Notes: generated from the letters alone by a model not told the origin. A DNA stretch of 48,741 nucleotides from a bacterium (GCA_021373255.1 JAJFTD010000157.1:1-48741), one strand, 5' to 3'. Counted from the stretch's first letter, positions 29,355 to 37,997 are shown. Program-made: numbers and translations.

Positions 29355-29383
29355 ATGTTAATCAGGCAGCCAGGGTATGTCAA
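29355..29383 (-). promoter_or_regulatory. Promoter of ligA
   Basis: TTGACA (29383-29378), 17 bases, TAACAT (29360-29355) on the minus strand; predicted start near 29348, giving a leader of about 49 bases. An 18-base imperfect inverted repeat (29325-29342 with 29360-29377) overlaps the promoter, so it would not form intact in the RNA; it could be an operator. Confidence 0.6.
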
Positions 29384-29410
29384 CGTGAACAGATTAATAG
29401 ACTCAGGGCA

Positions 29411-30448
29411 TTACCCGCCCTTGAGCAGTCTTCTGAGCTTATATGCGTCCTTCTGACGTCCGGTGATCTCATCTGGGGTCATCAGCCTGTTACGTCTCGC
29501 ATCAAACCGGGACACTTCCAGGATTTCGTCCAATAGGTGGCTCTTGGGTGTGCCGGCAAAGAACTGGTTGCGGCGTTGATAGTCTCTCCAGCCAAGTCTA
29601 CCCTTGACATAAAGCATAGATGCAAGCATCTGCGCCAGATCGCCCCGGGACTTGGACTGAAGCTCTTCTCTGGTAAATATGTGATCGGACAAGTATTCGT
29701 ATTCCAGATTATACGGCGCCTCGTCTCCAAACGCTTCGGCAAGGAGTGTCGCGGCGCGCCAGTTCAGAATGGTTTTGCGGCTGTTTGCGGTGTAGAAGAG
29801 CTTGATTTCGGCGTCGTATATCTCCGCCTCAACACCTTCAAAAGTGATTATGGAGTACTTCCTCAACGTCCTATATAGCCTGGGATGTCCGGGCTTGGCG
29901 TCAGCATTCTCGATGCCTGCGATATCCGAAGGCTCCACGCTGCGGACCCTGGCGTAGTTGTTATTTATATGTTCGATTTCCTTGCGCAAGTCTCCCCGCA
30001 CGCGAATATAGTCTCCGGCAAATACCGGCATATCAGCGCCATCATTCATCGTTCTTCTTTCAAGATCTTCTCTGCGTACAAGATCCTGAAGAGTAGAGCT
30101 GAGCAGTTTAGCCCTATCAGGGTTTGCCAGCGCCTTTGCGATCATCTCCGCAAGAGCGCCGTCTTCGGCTCTTCGTTCAGCCGCCACCCGAGGGTTCTTC
30201 TTCCAATACCTGCCAGCGGCGGTGGCGTACTTGATTTGATCCTCTTCCACACGGCTGATCTCCTGGTTTCTTACATTGCGAACGGTGTAGACCCAGTGAG
30301 GCTCAGGCATGGGGATCATATCAACAGCGAGGACTTCGCCGACGGTACGTTCGTGACCGTTGTGTCCGTAGCTTTGTCTTGGAAGCCTAGGTTCGGTGTG
30401 TCTGTAGACGACGAGCCTTCCTATGCTGTACCTATAATCATCAAGCAT
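29411..30448 (-). CDS. Protein of unknown function, 345 residues
   Basis: I do not recognise this family. The N-terminal 70 residues look like a small beta-barrel (YSIGRLVVYRHTEPRLPRQS, then EVLAVDMIPMPEPHWVYTV), followed by a charged helical stretch (about 85-150, with LVRREDLERR), a second beta-rich part (GDYIRVRGDLRKEIEHINNN; SIITFEGVEAEIYDAEIKLF) and a helical C-terminus ending KDAYKLRRLLKGG. There is no signal peptide or membrane segment. GAGAGGG lies eight bases before the ATG and a strong promoter lies upstream, so the gene is surely expressed. It stands alone on the minus strand, before ligA, with its own promoter. Rich in Arg and Asp/Glu; nucleic-acid binding is possible but unproven. 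Confidence 0.75.
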   Translation of the reverse strand: MLDDYRYSIGRLVVYRHTEPRLPRQSYGHNGHERTVGEVLAVDMIPMPEPHWVYTVRNVRNQEISRVEEDQIKYATAAGRYWKKNPRVAAERRAEDGALAEMIAKALANPDRAKLLSSTLQDLVRREDLERRTMNDGADMPVFAGDYIRVRGDLRKEIEHINNNYARVRSVEPSDIAGIENADAKPGHPRLYRTLRKYSIITFEGVEAEIYDAEIKLFYTANSRKTILNWRAATLLAEAFGDEAPYNLEYEYLSDHIFTREELQSKSRGDLAQMLASMLYVKGRLGWRDYQRRNQFFAGTPKSHLLDEILEVSRFDARRNRLMTPDEITGRQKDAYKLRRLLKGG

Positions 30449-30471
30449 GTTCGTGGCCCTCTCTACAATCT

Positions 30472-30499
30472 ATTATACTCAGACAATCCTCCGCGTCAA
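30472..30499 (-). promoter_or_regulatory. Strong promoter of the unknown 345-residue gene
   Basis: TTGACG (30499-30494), 16 bases, TATAAT (30477-30472) on the minus strand, 23 bases before the ATG. Confidence 0.7.
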
Positions 30500-30527
30500 C
30501 CAGGATTACATAAAAACAGGTATAGGC

Positions 30528-30709
30528 TGATGAACAACTTCAGATATGTAGTGACGCCATATTTCATTGCGGGAATTCCGGGTTACGAAAACTGCCACGG
30601 TGAGCTTGTTGATATTGATTATCAGATATCGTATACTAGCCATGCATGCTGCAGCAATCAGGCATTCATGCGCTATTTTAGTGCCCATAGAGGTGACATA
30701 AGTGAATAA
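30528..30709 (+). CDS. Possible 60-residue protein coupled to the M48 peptidase gene
   Basis: An uninterrupted reading frame of about 60 residues from ATG 30528, starting MNNFRYVVTPYFIAGIPGYE and ending at TAA 30707-30709, where it overlaps the GTG start of the peptidase by eight bases. The overlap would allow coupled translation. The ribosome site is weak and the composition (two adjacent Cys, several Tyr and His) is not like any family I know. It could equally be a non-coding leader; the interval contains no other gene. Confidence 0.3.
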
Positions 30710-31859
30710 TGCGAATGCCAAAGTAAATATCCCTGATCCACCCAGGTTTCTCACGTTTCTTGCATTGCTTTTCGTGCCGGGAGTCTATGTGGTGCTGCTG
30801 GGATCCGCTGCTGTAGTGCTCGCTGTGGGTGGAGGGCTTATATACCTGATCATTCGCCTGCTGATCGATATGCATCGTGCGCAACCGCGACTTATGATTC
30901 TTGCTGGACTGCTCGGAGTAGGTGTTGTGTCGGGTCTGGTGGCGGTAGCAAGGGGCATTATCGCAGCGTTATGGAAAGAGCCGAACCTCCAACCCGGGAT
31001 ATTCCTGGACCGGGCTAAAGAGCACAATTTGGGGCACTTCATAGCACACATCTGCTCAGCCACTGGCGCAGATATACCGGATGCTGTCCTCTTGCATATG
31101 GAGCCTACATTCTTCGTCACGCAGACCAAGATGGTGGCATTCAATGGGGCCGCCAAAGGCAGGATTCTTGCACTTGGGCTCCCACTGCTTGGCGGGCTTA
31201 CGAAATGTGAAATCAGGGCCATACTCGCACACGAATTTGCCCACTTTACTGGGGGAGACACGCTCTACAGTAGCGTAATATATCCTGTCTATGCGGGTGC
31301 GTGGACAAGTTGTATATCTATGGCTGAATCAATGGATAATACCGAATCGTTTACGCAGAAACTGCCAATGATGCTTCCACTGTTTGCACTGAAGGTATAC
31401 TTGATGGTGTTCGACCTCCTCAACATGCGTCTGTCCCGACTACGTGAAACCAGAGCCGACGCCATTGCTATCGCCACATGCGGAAGCAGGAGTTTTCAAC
31501 TCGGATTAATGAAAACAGCTGGTATGGGGGGAGCGTTCTACGATAAATCAGCCTTGGAGATTGCTCGTAAAACGCACTCGGACCCCGCGTCCGCGAGTAT
31601 ATACACAGCATTCCGTACGGCGCTGCCAAAGTTAAATGATATAGCAAACGCACATTATCGCCACTGCTTAACTGAATCTGAGAACAAGTGGGACTCGCAT
31701 CCTGCATTAAAAAGCAGGCTCGAGTCTGCAGGAAACAGTCCTGAAAAATACAATGACAACGAACTCGCGATATCCTTGCTGGAAAACCTGGATGAATATG
31801 AAAATGCCCTTGGTAAAATCTATGCGGATGTGGATGCAGCCGCTACACGCGTGTGCTAG
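30702..31859 (+). CDS. M48-family membrane metallopeptidase
   Basis: A 385-residue zinc peptidase. Two hydrophobic segments lie near the N-terminus (about 15-53 and 63-90), then the cytoplasmic or periplasmic catalytic domain with zinc motif HEFAH (His177, Glu178, His181) inside ILAHEFAHFTGGDTLY. A third zinc ligand is likely the Glu in the RETRADAIA helix, as in HtpX and Ste24 relatives. The family degrades misfolded membrane proteins or processes lipidated substrates. GAGGTG precedes the GTG start. The C-terminal part (about 260-385) is helical and less conserved. It is transcribed convergently with the rhomboid protease gene, only 40 bases separating their ends. Confidence 0.88.
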   Translation: MNNANAKVNIPDPPRFLTFLALLFVPGVYVVLLGSAAVVLAVGGGLIYLIIRLLIDMHRAQPRLMILAGLLGVGVVSGLVAVARGIIAALWKEPNLQPGIFLDRAKEHNLGHFIAHICSATGADIPDAVLLHMEPTFFVTQTKMVAFNGAAKGRILALGLPLLGGLTKCEIRAILAHEFAHFTGGDTLYSSVIYPVYAGAWTSCISMAESMDNTESFTQKLPMMLPLFALKVYLMVFDLLNMRLSRLRETRADAIAIATCGSRSFQLGLMKTAGMGGAFYDKSALEIARKTHSDPASASIYTAFRTALPKLNDIANAHYRHCLTESENKWDSHPALKSRLESAGNSPEKYNDNELAISLLENLDEYENALGKIYADVDAAATRVC

Positions 31860-31899
31860 TGCACATCTCTGAGATGCGTCAGGAGATATCATACAAACC

Positions 31900-33084
31900 T
31901 TAACCCGAAATCTGCTTGAGCAGCGCTTTCCCTGAGCTGACCATATAGCCATTCGGGAAGCGACGGAGCATCTCATTCAGGCACCTCTGTGCTTTGGCAC
32001 CATCGTGGAAGGTGTTCCAACAGCACTGTGCCGACCGGTAGAGAGCAGTTTCGCAGTCGCCGGAGTTGGGATATCGATTAATTACCATCAAATAGATATT
32101 AAGCGCCTGCTGGCTGTCGTTTGAACGCTCTAGCAAACCAGCTAGTCTCAGGAGATGGGCTGGTTGGTAGATATTAGGGTTACCACGGAGGTTAACGAGC
32201 CAGTTCGCGACTAAATCGGGAGCTTTATCAATCATCTCGTGCCCCGCCCGGTTCATTGCCTCTTCGACCACATTCAAACGGCTCAATCCGATAGCAGGCC
32301 CTATCATGGCTTTAATGATATCTGGATTGCCCGGATCTTCTTCATCCATTGTCTCAAGTGCGTGAAGCGGCATCATTGAAAGGTCACCCATGTCGGCTTG
32401 TATCGCTTTGGCTTCAGACATAGCTCCACTGTCGCGTTTGGTCCTCAGTGCCATGCAGCATAATGCTCCGGCGACCGCACCGCCAACATGCGCGAAATTG
32501 GCGACTCCGCCACCAACACCGGTTGAACCAGTCAGCAGCCCTTCTCCAAGGTCCATAAGAAAATATAAGCCAATTATCCAAATCGCTTGTACTTCCCACA
32601 CTCCCCACCGAGGCACAAAAAGCCAATAGAAATAGGCTACACACACTGTGCTCCATGAGAAGATATACCAATAAGCACCCACAACGCCCATAATCGCCCC
32701 GGATGCACCCAAGCCTAGTTGCCCGTGCCCGAATGTTGCTACATCTAGCACCCCCTGCAGAACATGGCCCGAGATTCCAGTCAGGAAATAAACGGCGAGG
32801 TACTTGGGAATGCCTAATCTGCCCTCAACGGGTGGCCCGAACACCCACAGAAACAGCATATTTCCGATGAGGTGAAGTGGATCGGCATGCAGGAACATAG
32901 ACGAGATCATACAGAACACAGACGACTTGCCGAACTGATAACCGTAACCCTTGAGTATGCCTTCGTTGACAAAGAGAAATGAGTCAGTGGTAATTAAGTA
33001 AACGACGACATTAGCAACTATTAAGCTCAGGGTAGCAATGGGAAATTGCTTGGGCGGATTCTTGACCCTATATGGAAGAAGCAC
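31900..33084 (-). CDS. Rhomboid-family intramembrane serine protease with TPR-like C-terminus
   Basis: A 394-residue protein. Residues 1-225 form six transmembrane helices with the rhomboid signature: HLIGNMLFLWVFGPPVE, the nucleophile Ser128 in GLGASGAIMG, and His199 in NFAHVGGAVAG, the Ser-His dyad of the family. It cleaves single-span membrane proteins inside the bilayer. Residues about 230-394 are soluble and helical, with TPR-like repeats (NDSQQALNIYLMVINRYPNS; RSAQCCWNTFHDGAKAQRCL), which may recruit substrates. The GTG start has GAGG eight bases upstream. An extended region after helix four (FVPRWGVWEVQAIW) is typical of the rhomboid group that also contains Asp/Trp-rich loops. Confidence 0.9.
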   Translation of the reverse strand: MLLPYRVKNPPKQFPIATLSLIVANVVVYLITTDSFLFVNEGILKGYGYQFGKSSVFCMISSMFLHADPLHLIGNMLFLWVFGPPVEGRLGIPKYLAVYFLTGISGHVLQGVLDVATFGHGQLGLGASGAIMGVVGAYWYIFSWSTVCVAYFYWLFVPRWGVWEVQAIWIIGLYFLMDLGEGLLTGSTGVGGGVANFAHVGGAVAGALCCMALRTKRDSGAMSEAKAIQADMGDLSMMPLHALETMDEEDPGNPDIIKAMIGPAIGLSRLNVVEEAMNRAGHEMIDKAPDLVANWLVNLRGNPNIYQPAHLLRLAGLLERSNDSQQALNIYLMVINRYPNSGDCETALYRSAQCCWNTFHDGAKAQRCLNEMLRRFPNGYMVSSGKALLKQISG

Positions 33085-33184
33085 AGCTCACACCTCTGAC
33101 CAGGTTGAATATAGCAGGCTAACTGCTACATTTTACCATATTGCAGTGCCAGATTGTGACAGCGTGAGATAATATAATAAACTC

Positions 33185-34114
33185 TCAGTTCTCGATGAGA
33201 TCGACGCCCATCTCTCGCAGGACACTCTTATACTTCTCCATATCATCAGGAGCATCAATATCAGGAATAGGATACTCCATCCCCAGCGATTGGTATTTGC
33301 CAGCTCCAATGCGGTGATAGGCCATCAGTTCCAGCTTTGGATCACCTGGTAGAGACTGGACAAACTCACCCAGCGCTCGAATATCATCTGGAGAATCGTT
33401 CAACCCCGGCACCAATGGCGTGCGGAATATGATCTTGGCTCCCGCACCAGACAGGAACCGGGCGTTATCGAGTATGAGCCCATTGCTTGCGCCACACAAT
33501 TTCCTGTGCTTTTCGGAATCGATCACCTTGAGGTCGTGTAAAAACAGGTCTACCAGTCCTAACGCAGATTCGAGTTTCTCCCTCGCTACAAAACCGCACG
33601 TCTCTACAGCCGTATGCAAGCCATCTTGTTTAAATGCTCGAAGCAGCGCCATGGAGAAGTCGAACTGATAAAATGGCTCACCACCAGAAAGTGTAGCTCC
33701 ACCGCCGGAGGTTTGGTAAAACGGTGTATCTCGCTTGACTACATCCACAACTTCGGCAACAGAAGCGATCCTACCGATTGCCTGCAGTGCTTGAGCAGGA
33801 CATCCCTCCGCACACTTCGCGCATACTGTGCATTTCGTGCGGTCTATGCGCTCATCACCAGGCAAGATAGCGTCATTGGAGCAAACATCAGCACACCGTC
33901 CACAACCTATGCACTTGTTGGAGTAAAATGCGACCTGCTTCCCACCTGACCTCGATTCCGGGTTATGGCACCAGAGGCAGCGCAGGGGACATCCCTTGAG
34001 GAAAACTGTGGTCCTGATACCGGGGCCATCGTGGATCGAAAAACGTTGTATATCAAAAATCACGCCGCTGGTTATTCCCGGTGCGTCTGCAACGACTTCA
34101 TTCTTTACTTCCAT
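33185..34114 (-). CDS. Glycyl-radical-enzyme activase (radical SAM, PflA-like)
   Basis: A 309-residue radical-SAM enzyme that would use S-adenosylmethionine to abstract a hydrogen from a Gly of a partner enzyme. The SAM cluster is Cys42-x3-Cys46-x2-Cys49 in [14 protein letters not shown]. An inserted ferredoxin-like domain has two 4Fe-4S sets (Cys68/71/74/78 and Cys95/98/101/105), the hallmark of activases for glycerol dehydratase-, hydroxyproline dehydratase- or choline lyase-type enzymes rather than PflA itself. [14 protein letters not shown] is the SAM-binding GGE motif. No glycyl-radical enzyme lies in the window. The gene begins 13 bases after a URO-D gene and shares its promoter, so the two should work together. 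The cell should live, at least at times, without oxygen. Confidence 0.92.
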   Translation of the reverse strand: MEVKNEVVADAPGITSGVIFDIQRFSIHDGPGIRTTVFLKGCPLRCLWCHNPESRSGGKQVAFYSNKCIGCGRCADVCSNDAILPGDERIDRTKCTVCAKCAEGCPAQALQAIGRIASVAEVVDVVKRDTPFYQTSGGGATLSGGEPFYQFDFSMALLRAFKQDGLHTAVETCGFVAREKLESALGLVDLFLHDLKVIDSEKHRKLCGASNGLILDNARFLSGAGAKIIFRTPLVPGLNDSPDDIRALGEFVQSLPGDPKLELMAYHRIGAGKYQSLGMEYPIPDIDAPDDMEKYKSVLREMGVDLIEN

Positions 34115-34127
34115 AAGATCTCTTACC

Positions 34128-35132
34128 TTACTGACTCTTCAGAACTTCAATCATTGCAGCCATATTCTCGGCCGGGACATCGCTGGGGATTTCATGGGAA
34201 GGCGAAGCGATATATCCACCACCCTTGCCGAGAGCATCGAGCAGCCTTTTGGTTTCGCGGCGGACTTCATCGGGAGTGCCGTGAGGAAGCAGGTGTTGCA
34301 CGCTGATCCCACCATAAAACGATAGCTTGCCGTGGTAGCTGTTCTTGGTCTCCACTACATCCAGAACTTCCGGCTGGAAGGGGTTGAACACATTAAGGCC
34401 GATCTCCACGAGGTCGGGCAGGATCGCCTTGATATCACCGCAAGAGTGTATAGCAACGAACTTGCCGCCCTGCTTCACCCGTTCATACATCTTTGCAACA
34501 CGCGGCTTGATGAACTCGCGCCACAGCACAGGCCCCATAATGAGACCCGACTGCTGCCCCCAATCGTCACCAAAGAGTATGCAGTCGACATCATGCTTGA
34601 GAATATCATCGATGTGCCAGAGGTTATGCTCCACAATACGGTCCAATAATTCGTGTACAAACTCCGGTGACTCGATCATGTCAACCAGAATATTGTCCAT
34701 TCCCCTGAGCGACCACGCCCTCTCGAACAGCGAAAATCCGATGGTGATAACCCTGAACCTGTCGGGGTAATGTTGGATAAACTCGTCGTATTTGCCCGAT
34801 GCGCCGGTTTGGCGTGGGTCCGGGAAGCTATAGCCATCGAACTTAGGCTCCGGCAATACTCGGTTCTCTACCACACCGATGTCTTTATCAACCGTGCGGT
34901 TCCAAATTACTCCCCATTGGTCTCGAAGATGGCCTGGCGCTATTTCGGTCCAGATTCCGGCACGTCGCAATGAAAGTATCGCGAGATGATTCCCTATACT
35001 CGGCTCGAAATCCGCATTGCCATAGAACTCTCCCAGTTTGGCTCGCGCAGTAGATGTGAAGTTAACCTGATACGGGACAATATCGGTATCCTGAAACTGC
35101 AGCGCGCGGTATACGCGTTCTCTGGGTGTCAA
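34128..35132 (-). CDS. URO-D-family protein paired with the radical activase
   Basis: About 334 residues, opening [20 protein letters not shown], with FAIHSCGD-like metal-site segment ([20 protein letters not shown]) followed by NVFNPFQPE and [10 protein letters not shown]. This is the only URO-D copy here that keeps His-x-Cys in that position, the zinc-ligand pair of corrinoid methyltransferases such as MtaA; the other Cys ligand is not obvious. HemE's RQAGR is absent. I chose TTG 35132 because AAAGGAG sits eight bases upstream of it; the GTG at 35150 lies upstream of that site and has no ribosome site of its own. It is the first gene of a two-gene operon with the activase. Methyl transfer is a reasonable guess, not a demonstrated function. 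Confidence 0.85.
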   Translation of the reverse strand: MTPRERVYRALQFQDTDIVPYQVNFTSTARAKLGEFYGNADFEPSIGNHLAILSLRRAGIWTEIAPGHLRDQWGVIWNRTVDKDIGVVENRVLPEPKFDGYSFPDPRQTGASGKYDEFIQHYPDRFRVITIGFSLFERAWSLRGMDNILVDMIESPEFVHELLDRIVEHNLWHIDDILKHDVDCILFGDDWGQQSGLIMGPVLWREFIKPRVAKMYERVKQGGKFVAIHSCGDIKAILPDLVEIGLNVFNPFQPEVLDVVETKNSYHGKLSFYGGISVQHLLPHGTPDEVRRETKRLLDALGKGGGYIASPSHEIPSDVPAENMAAMIEVLKSQ

Positions 35133-35168
35133 AATGGAGGCTCCTTTCACGGGTGGACTGCTGCCTAC

Positions 35169-35197
35169 AGTATAGCTCAGTAATGCTGATGAGTAAA
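35169..35197 (-). promoter_or_regulatory. Promoter of the URO-D / radical-activase operon
   Basis: TTTACT (35197-35192), 17 bases, TATACT (35174-35169) on the minus strand, 36 bases before the chosen TTG start. Confidence 0.55.
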
Positions 35198-35280
35198 TGC
35201 ATCTACTGAAAGCCTCCCATACGTTTCATTGCTAATGGGTAACTAATGCTGAAAACACTCCCAATTGGAGGTATGCATTA

Positions 35281-35754
35281 ATGGCTGACAAAGAGTGGAT
35301 AGCCAAACAAATGTCCAAAGCGATATCCGCAGAGGAATCATTACTGGAAACCGAAAAGCACCATCGCGAGCAAATGCAAACCGGTGAAGTAGCAGCTGTA
35401 TACGATCGGTTGATCAAAGATGATGAGAAGCACTTGAACACCTTGAAACAGATCGGCGAGAAATACGGCACTAAAGGTGGAGGAGTCATGGAAGCCGCGG
35501 GGGATGTGCTCGCGGGGGTAAAGTCTACAGCAGAAACCGTTGCAACTTCGGACCCGTTCCAGGCAGTAGGCCAGGATTTGATGATGAAGAGCAACGCCCT
35601 TAACTACGACATTGCATGGACCAGGATATTTCGCGAAGTCGGTGATAGCGAGAGCGCAACACTGATCGATGAAGCAACCGCTGAAGATGAAGAACACGAA
35701 AGAATCATGAGGGACACCCTTACAGGCATCGGTATCGTCGAAGCTGTGGGTTGA
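35281..35754 (+). CDS. Ferritin-like helical protein, first of a tandem pair
   Basis: A 157-residue, highly charged, all-helical protein. It has the layout of a small ferritin-like four-helix bundle: helix 1 AEESLLETEKHHREQ, helix 2 YDRLIKDDEKHLNTL, a long third segment (FQAVGQDLMMKSNALNYDI) and helix 4 DEATAEDEEHERIM. Each of helices 2 and 4 carries a DxxH, a variant of the ExxH iron ligands of rubrerythrins and DUF892/DUF2383 proteins. Whether it binds a diiron centre is unknown. GGAGG lies nine bases before the ATG. The next gene is a diverged duplicate 22 bases downstream. No export signal. Function could be stress protection or scaffold; the assignment is by pattern only. Confidence 0.7.
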   Translation: MADKEWIAKQMSKAISAEESLLETEKHHREQMQTGEVAAVYDRLIKDDEKHLNTLKQIGEKYGTKGGGVMEAAGDVLAGVKSTAETVATSDPFQAVGQDLMMKSNALNYDIAWTRIFREVGDSESATLIDEATAEDEEHERIMRDTLTGIGIVEAVG

Positions 35755-35776
35755 TACTCTGACGGAGGAACATGAT

Positions 35777-36274
35777 ATGGTAAATGTAGATAAAGAGTGG
35801 GTGAAGAAACAACTGGATAAGGCAATCTCGGCTGAACAATCGATCATAGAATCGGAGAAAGACCACCGAGACAAGCTGGCAGGACACCGTGATCTATCCG
35901 TAATGTATGATCGCATTATACAAGACGACGAGAAGCACCTAGATGAACTAAAGGGAGTCGGCAGGAGATATGGTATCGAGAGCAGTAAAATGGAAGGCGC
36001 CGGCAGAATTGCGGGACGGCTAAAGGGCATGGCTGAGGGAATGGTAGCAACTGATTCATTCCAGGACATAGGTGATGACCTCGCAATGAAAGCAACCGCC
36101 GTCAACAACGACATTGTGTGGAAGAACATTTTCAGCAACATCGGTGATCTCGACAGCGCAAACGCAATGGACAGAGCAGCAGCCGAAGATGAGCAGCATG
36201 AGATGATGATCAGAAACACCCTCACCAGCGTCGGCGTCATGGAGGCACACGGTGAGATGCTTGAGGAAGAATAG
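35777..36274 (+). CDS. Ferritin-like helical protein, second of a tandem pair
   Basis: A 165-residue paralog of the preceding protein: nearly the same start (VDKEWVKKQLDKAISAEQSI), helix 2 YDRIIQDDEKHLDELK, and helix 4 RAAAEDEQHEMMIRNTLTSV. The DxxH pairs of helices 2 and 4 are kept while the middle is rather different, which fits an old duplication under selection at the putative metal site. GGAGG is ten bases before the ATG. The two proteins may form a heteromer. A hairpin terminator follows. Confidence 0.7.
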   Translation: MVNVDKEWVKKQLDKAISAEQSIIESEKDHRDKLAGHRDLSVMYDRIIQDDEKHLDELKGVGRRYGIESSKMEGAGRIAGRLKGMAEGMVATDSFQDIGDDLAMKATAVNNDIVWKNIFSNIGDLDSANAMDRAAAEDEQHEMMIRNTLTSVGVMEAHGEMLEEE

Positions 36275-36291
36275 CATTGGAATATCTCTTG

Positions 36292-36324
36292 GAGTGGGCG
36301 ATGCAAAGTGCGCACCGTCCACTC
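36292..36324 (+). terminator. Terminator hairpin after the ferritin-like pair
   Basis: GAGTGG (36292-36297) pairs with CCACTC (36319-36324), continued inward by a G-T pair, CG/CG and TGC/GCA with one mismatch. The stem is followed by TGCCTCATTATTT on the plus strand. Confidence 0.55.
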
Positions 36325-36337
36325 TGCCTCATTATTT

Positions 36338-37021
36338 ATGAGTTACCAATCACCGCAAGCTAAGCTCGAGTTTGATATAGACACCGTCATGAACCGCATC
36401 CGGGAGGCTATAAAGCCGTTCCCGAAGGCGGTGCTGTTCGAGCTTGCGGAGGAAGGATTCAACTCGGTATTTGAGCAGTTAGTCGCGTGTATCATCTCTA
36501 TCCGAACTTATGATGAAGTCACCGGCCCTGTTGCTCGAAACCTCTTCGCTACAGCACGCACACCTGCAGAAATGATTCACCTCGATGCGAACCAAATCGA
36601 CCGATTGATCGAAAGAAGCACATTCCACGAGTCCAAAGCCGATCAGATTCTTCAGATAGCAAGAATAACCGAATCCATATACGGTGGAAAGTTGCCGTGC
36701 GATGTAGAAGTGCTGATGTCGTTTCATGGAGTCGGGGTAAAGTGTGCTAATCTCGTATTAGGAATAGCCTGCGGACAGCCTCGAATCTCTGTAGATGTGC
36801 ATGTCCATCGCGTCACTAATCGCTGGGGATACGTTAGCACCGCCAGCCCCGAGCAGACCACCCTCGCTCTGGAAGCCAAATTACCAAAGGATTATTGGAT
36901 AGAGATCAACCGTCTACTGGTCCCCTTCGGCAAGAATATCTGCACCGGACGTCTTCCTGCGTGTTCAACCTGTCCTGTGCTGGTCTGGTGTCGACAAGTT
37001 GGGGTGAGAGCTCACAGGTAG
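36338..37021 (+). CDS. nth: Endonuclease III-like DNA glycosylase (HhH-GPD)
   Basis: A base-excision-repair glycosylase/lyase of about 227 residues that removes oxidised pyrimidines. The helix-hairpin-helix SFHGVGVKCANLVLG carries the catalytic Lys135 and SVDVHVHRVTNRWG the catalytic Asp153, 18 residues apart as in E. coli Nth. The C-terminal iron-sulfur loop is C-x6-C-x2-C-x5-C (CTGRLPACSTCPVLVWC). The first part is a little unusual, with FNSVFEQLVACIISIRT in place of the typical PFxLLIAxILSxQT, and the MutY-type Glu is absent. A GTG at 36308 would add ten residues and lies inside the hairpin of the upstream terminator; ATG 36338 is preferred, though it lacks a clear ribosome site. Confidence 0.9.
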   Translation: MSYQSPQAKLEFDIDTVMNRIREAIKPFPKAVLFELAEEGFNSVFEQLVACIISIRTYDEVTGPVARNLFATARTPAEMIHLDANQIDRLIERSTFHESKADQILQIARITESIYGGKLPCDVEVLMSFHGVGVKCANLVLGIACGQPRISVDVHVHRVTNRWGYVSTASPEQTTLALEAKLPKDYWIEINRLLVPFGKNICTGRLPACSTCPVLVWCRQVGVRAHR

Positions 37022-37030
37022 GGTAAGAAG

Positions 37031-37903
37031 TCACATATTAGTTTGGGATTTTATATAGCCAGTAGGGCTCTGCCGCGTGAAGCGCTTGAATACCGTGGCG
37101 AAGTATTGAGAGGACGAAAATCCCAGCGCGAATGCGACGTCAGTCACTGTCATTCCACTGTCTCGAAGTAGATCCTTCGCGCGGTCGACACGGCGGCGAA
37201 GCATATACTCGGCTGGGGGGAAGCCGGTCACTTGTTTGAACTTCACTTTGAAGCGTGATGTGGAAAGGTTGACCATCTTAGCCAACGCGCTTACCGGCGT
37301 AGTTTCATCCAGATGTTCTTCTATATAGTCAACGATCCGCCGGATGTCCGGCGGTAGAACGGAAGGCGAATATGACGATGCGCACTTGATTACTTCAAGG
37401 AGCAGCTCTACAACTCTACTGGTAATAGCAACTGCGCGCACCGGCTCGGGAGCCTGAAGCCACGCAAGGATCGCATCATCGAATATCTGACGGCAGCGGC
37501 GTGTGCCTCGAAAAAACTGCTTGGGTAAAGCACGTAGTTGATCGACCAGCGGCGCCGCATACTCTGGCGAGAGGGTTAGGAATTGCTCACCAGCCTCCGG
37601 CAGCTTGACTTGCAGCCAGTAGAGAATCCCCTTTTCTTGTGGATAGCCGCCCGTGTGATGCTCCTCACCCGGCATACTGATGAAAATGTCGTTGCCGCGA
37701 AGCACATACCTCTCCCCGGCTTGCTCGTATGTCTGCATGCCCCTGGCCAGATACACAATCTCCATCATCTCGTGCTTGTGCGGAGCGAGACCCACCATAG
37801 CATGCGAATATTGATAGCGCCCAAGTAACAGCTTGCCATAAAACCCGATATCCTCGAACTCCAGAAACAGGCGTGTTTGAGATAGTATGGGATGAGTATG
37901 CAT
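37031..37903 (-). CDS. AraC-family transcriptional regulator with cupin sensor
   Basis: A 290-residue regulator. Residues about 20-110 form a cupin (PHKHEMMEIVYLARGMQTYE; GNDIFISMPGEEHHTGGYP), a typical sugar-sensing N-terminus. The C-terminal 100 residues have two helix-turn-helix motifs (TPVSALAKMVNLSTSRFKVK; TVTDVAFALGFSSSQYFATV) ending in RQSPTGY. It is divergent from a URO-D-family gene, whose expression it probably controls, as 94 bases separate the two starts. No Shine-Dalgarno site precedes the ATG, and a predicted -10 box lies only seven bases upstream, so the mRNA may be leaderless. Confidence 0.92.
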   Translation of the reverse strand: MHTHPILSQTRLFLEFEDIGFYGKLLLGRYQYSHAMVGLAPHKHEMMEIVYLARGMQTYEQAGERYVLRGNDIFISMPGEEHHTGGYPQEKGILYWLQVKLPEAGEQFLTLSPEYAAPLVDQLRALPKQFFRGTRRCRQIFDDAILAWLQAPEPVRAVAITSRVVELLLEVIKCASSYSPSVLPPDIRRIVDYIEEHLDETTPVSALAKMVNLSTSRFKVKFKQVTGFPPAEYMLRRRVDRAKDLLRDSGMTVTDVAFALGFSSSQYFATVFKRFTRQSPTGYIKSQTNM

Positions 37904-37910
37904 GTATAAT

Positions 37911-37939
37911 ATTGTACTGCAGACCTAACACGAAAGCAA
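37911..37939 (-). promoter_or_regulatory. Candidate leaderless promoter of the AraC-family gene
   Basis: TTGCTT (37939-37934), 17 bases, TACAAT (37916-37911) on the minus strand; only seven bases separate the -10 box from the ATG at 37903, so transcription would begin at or next to the start codon. Confidence 0.5.
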
Positions 37940-37997
37940 TACGCATCATTACAGGCTAAACTAAAGCCGAGTGAGGATCAAACCATAGGAGGCTGTA

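Noticed and set aside
29325-29377. An 18-bp imperfect inverted repeat taken as a terminator before ligA
   Set aside because: Its right arm lies in the ligA promoter spacer, and no T-run follows on the minus strand; reported only as a possible operator.
29885-30709. A 274-codon plus-strand reading frame opposite the 345-residue gene
   Set aside because: Most of it is antisense to a gene with a strong promoter and ribosome site; only the last 60 codons, past that gene, were kept as a low-confidence entry.
35341-36315. A 324-codon minus-strand reading frame across both ferritin-like genes
   Set aside because: It is the mirror of two clearly coding paralogs; its Ser/Cys-rich translation is typical of an antisense artefact.
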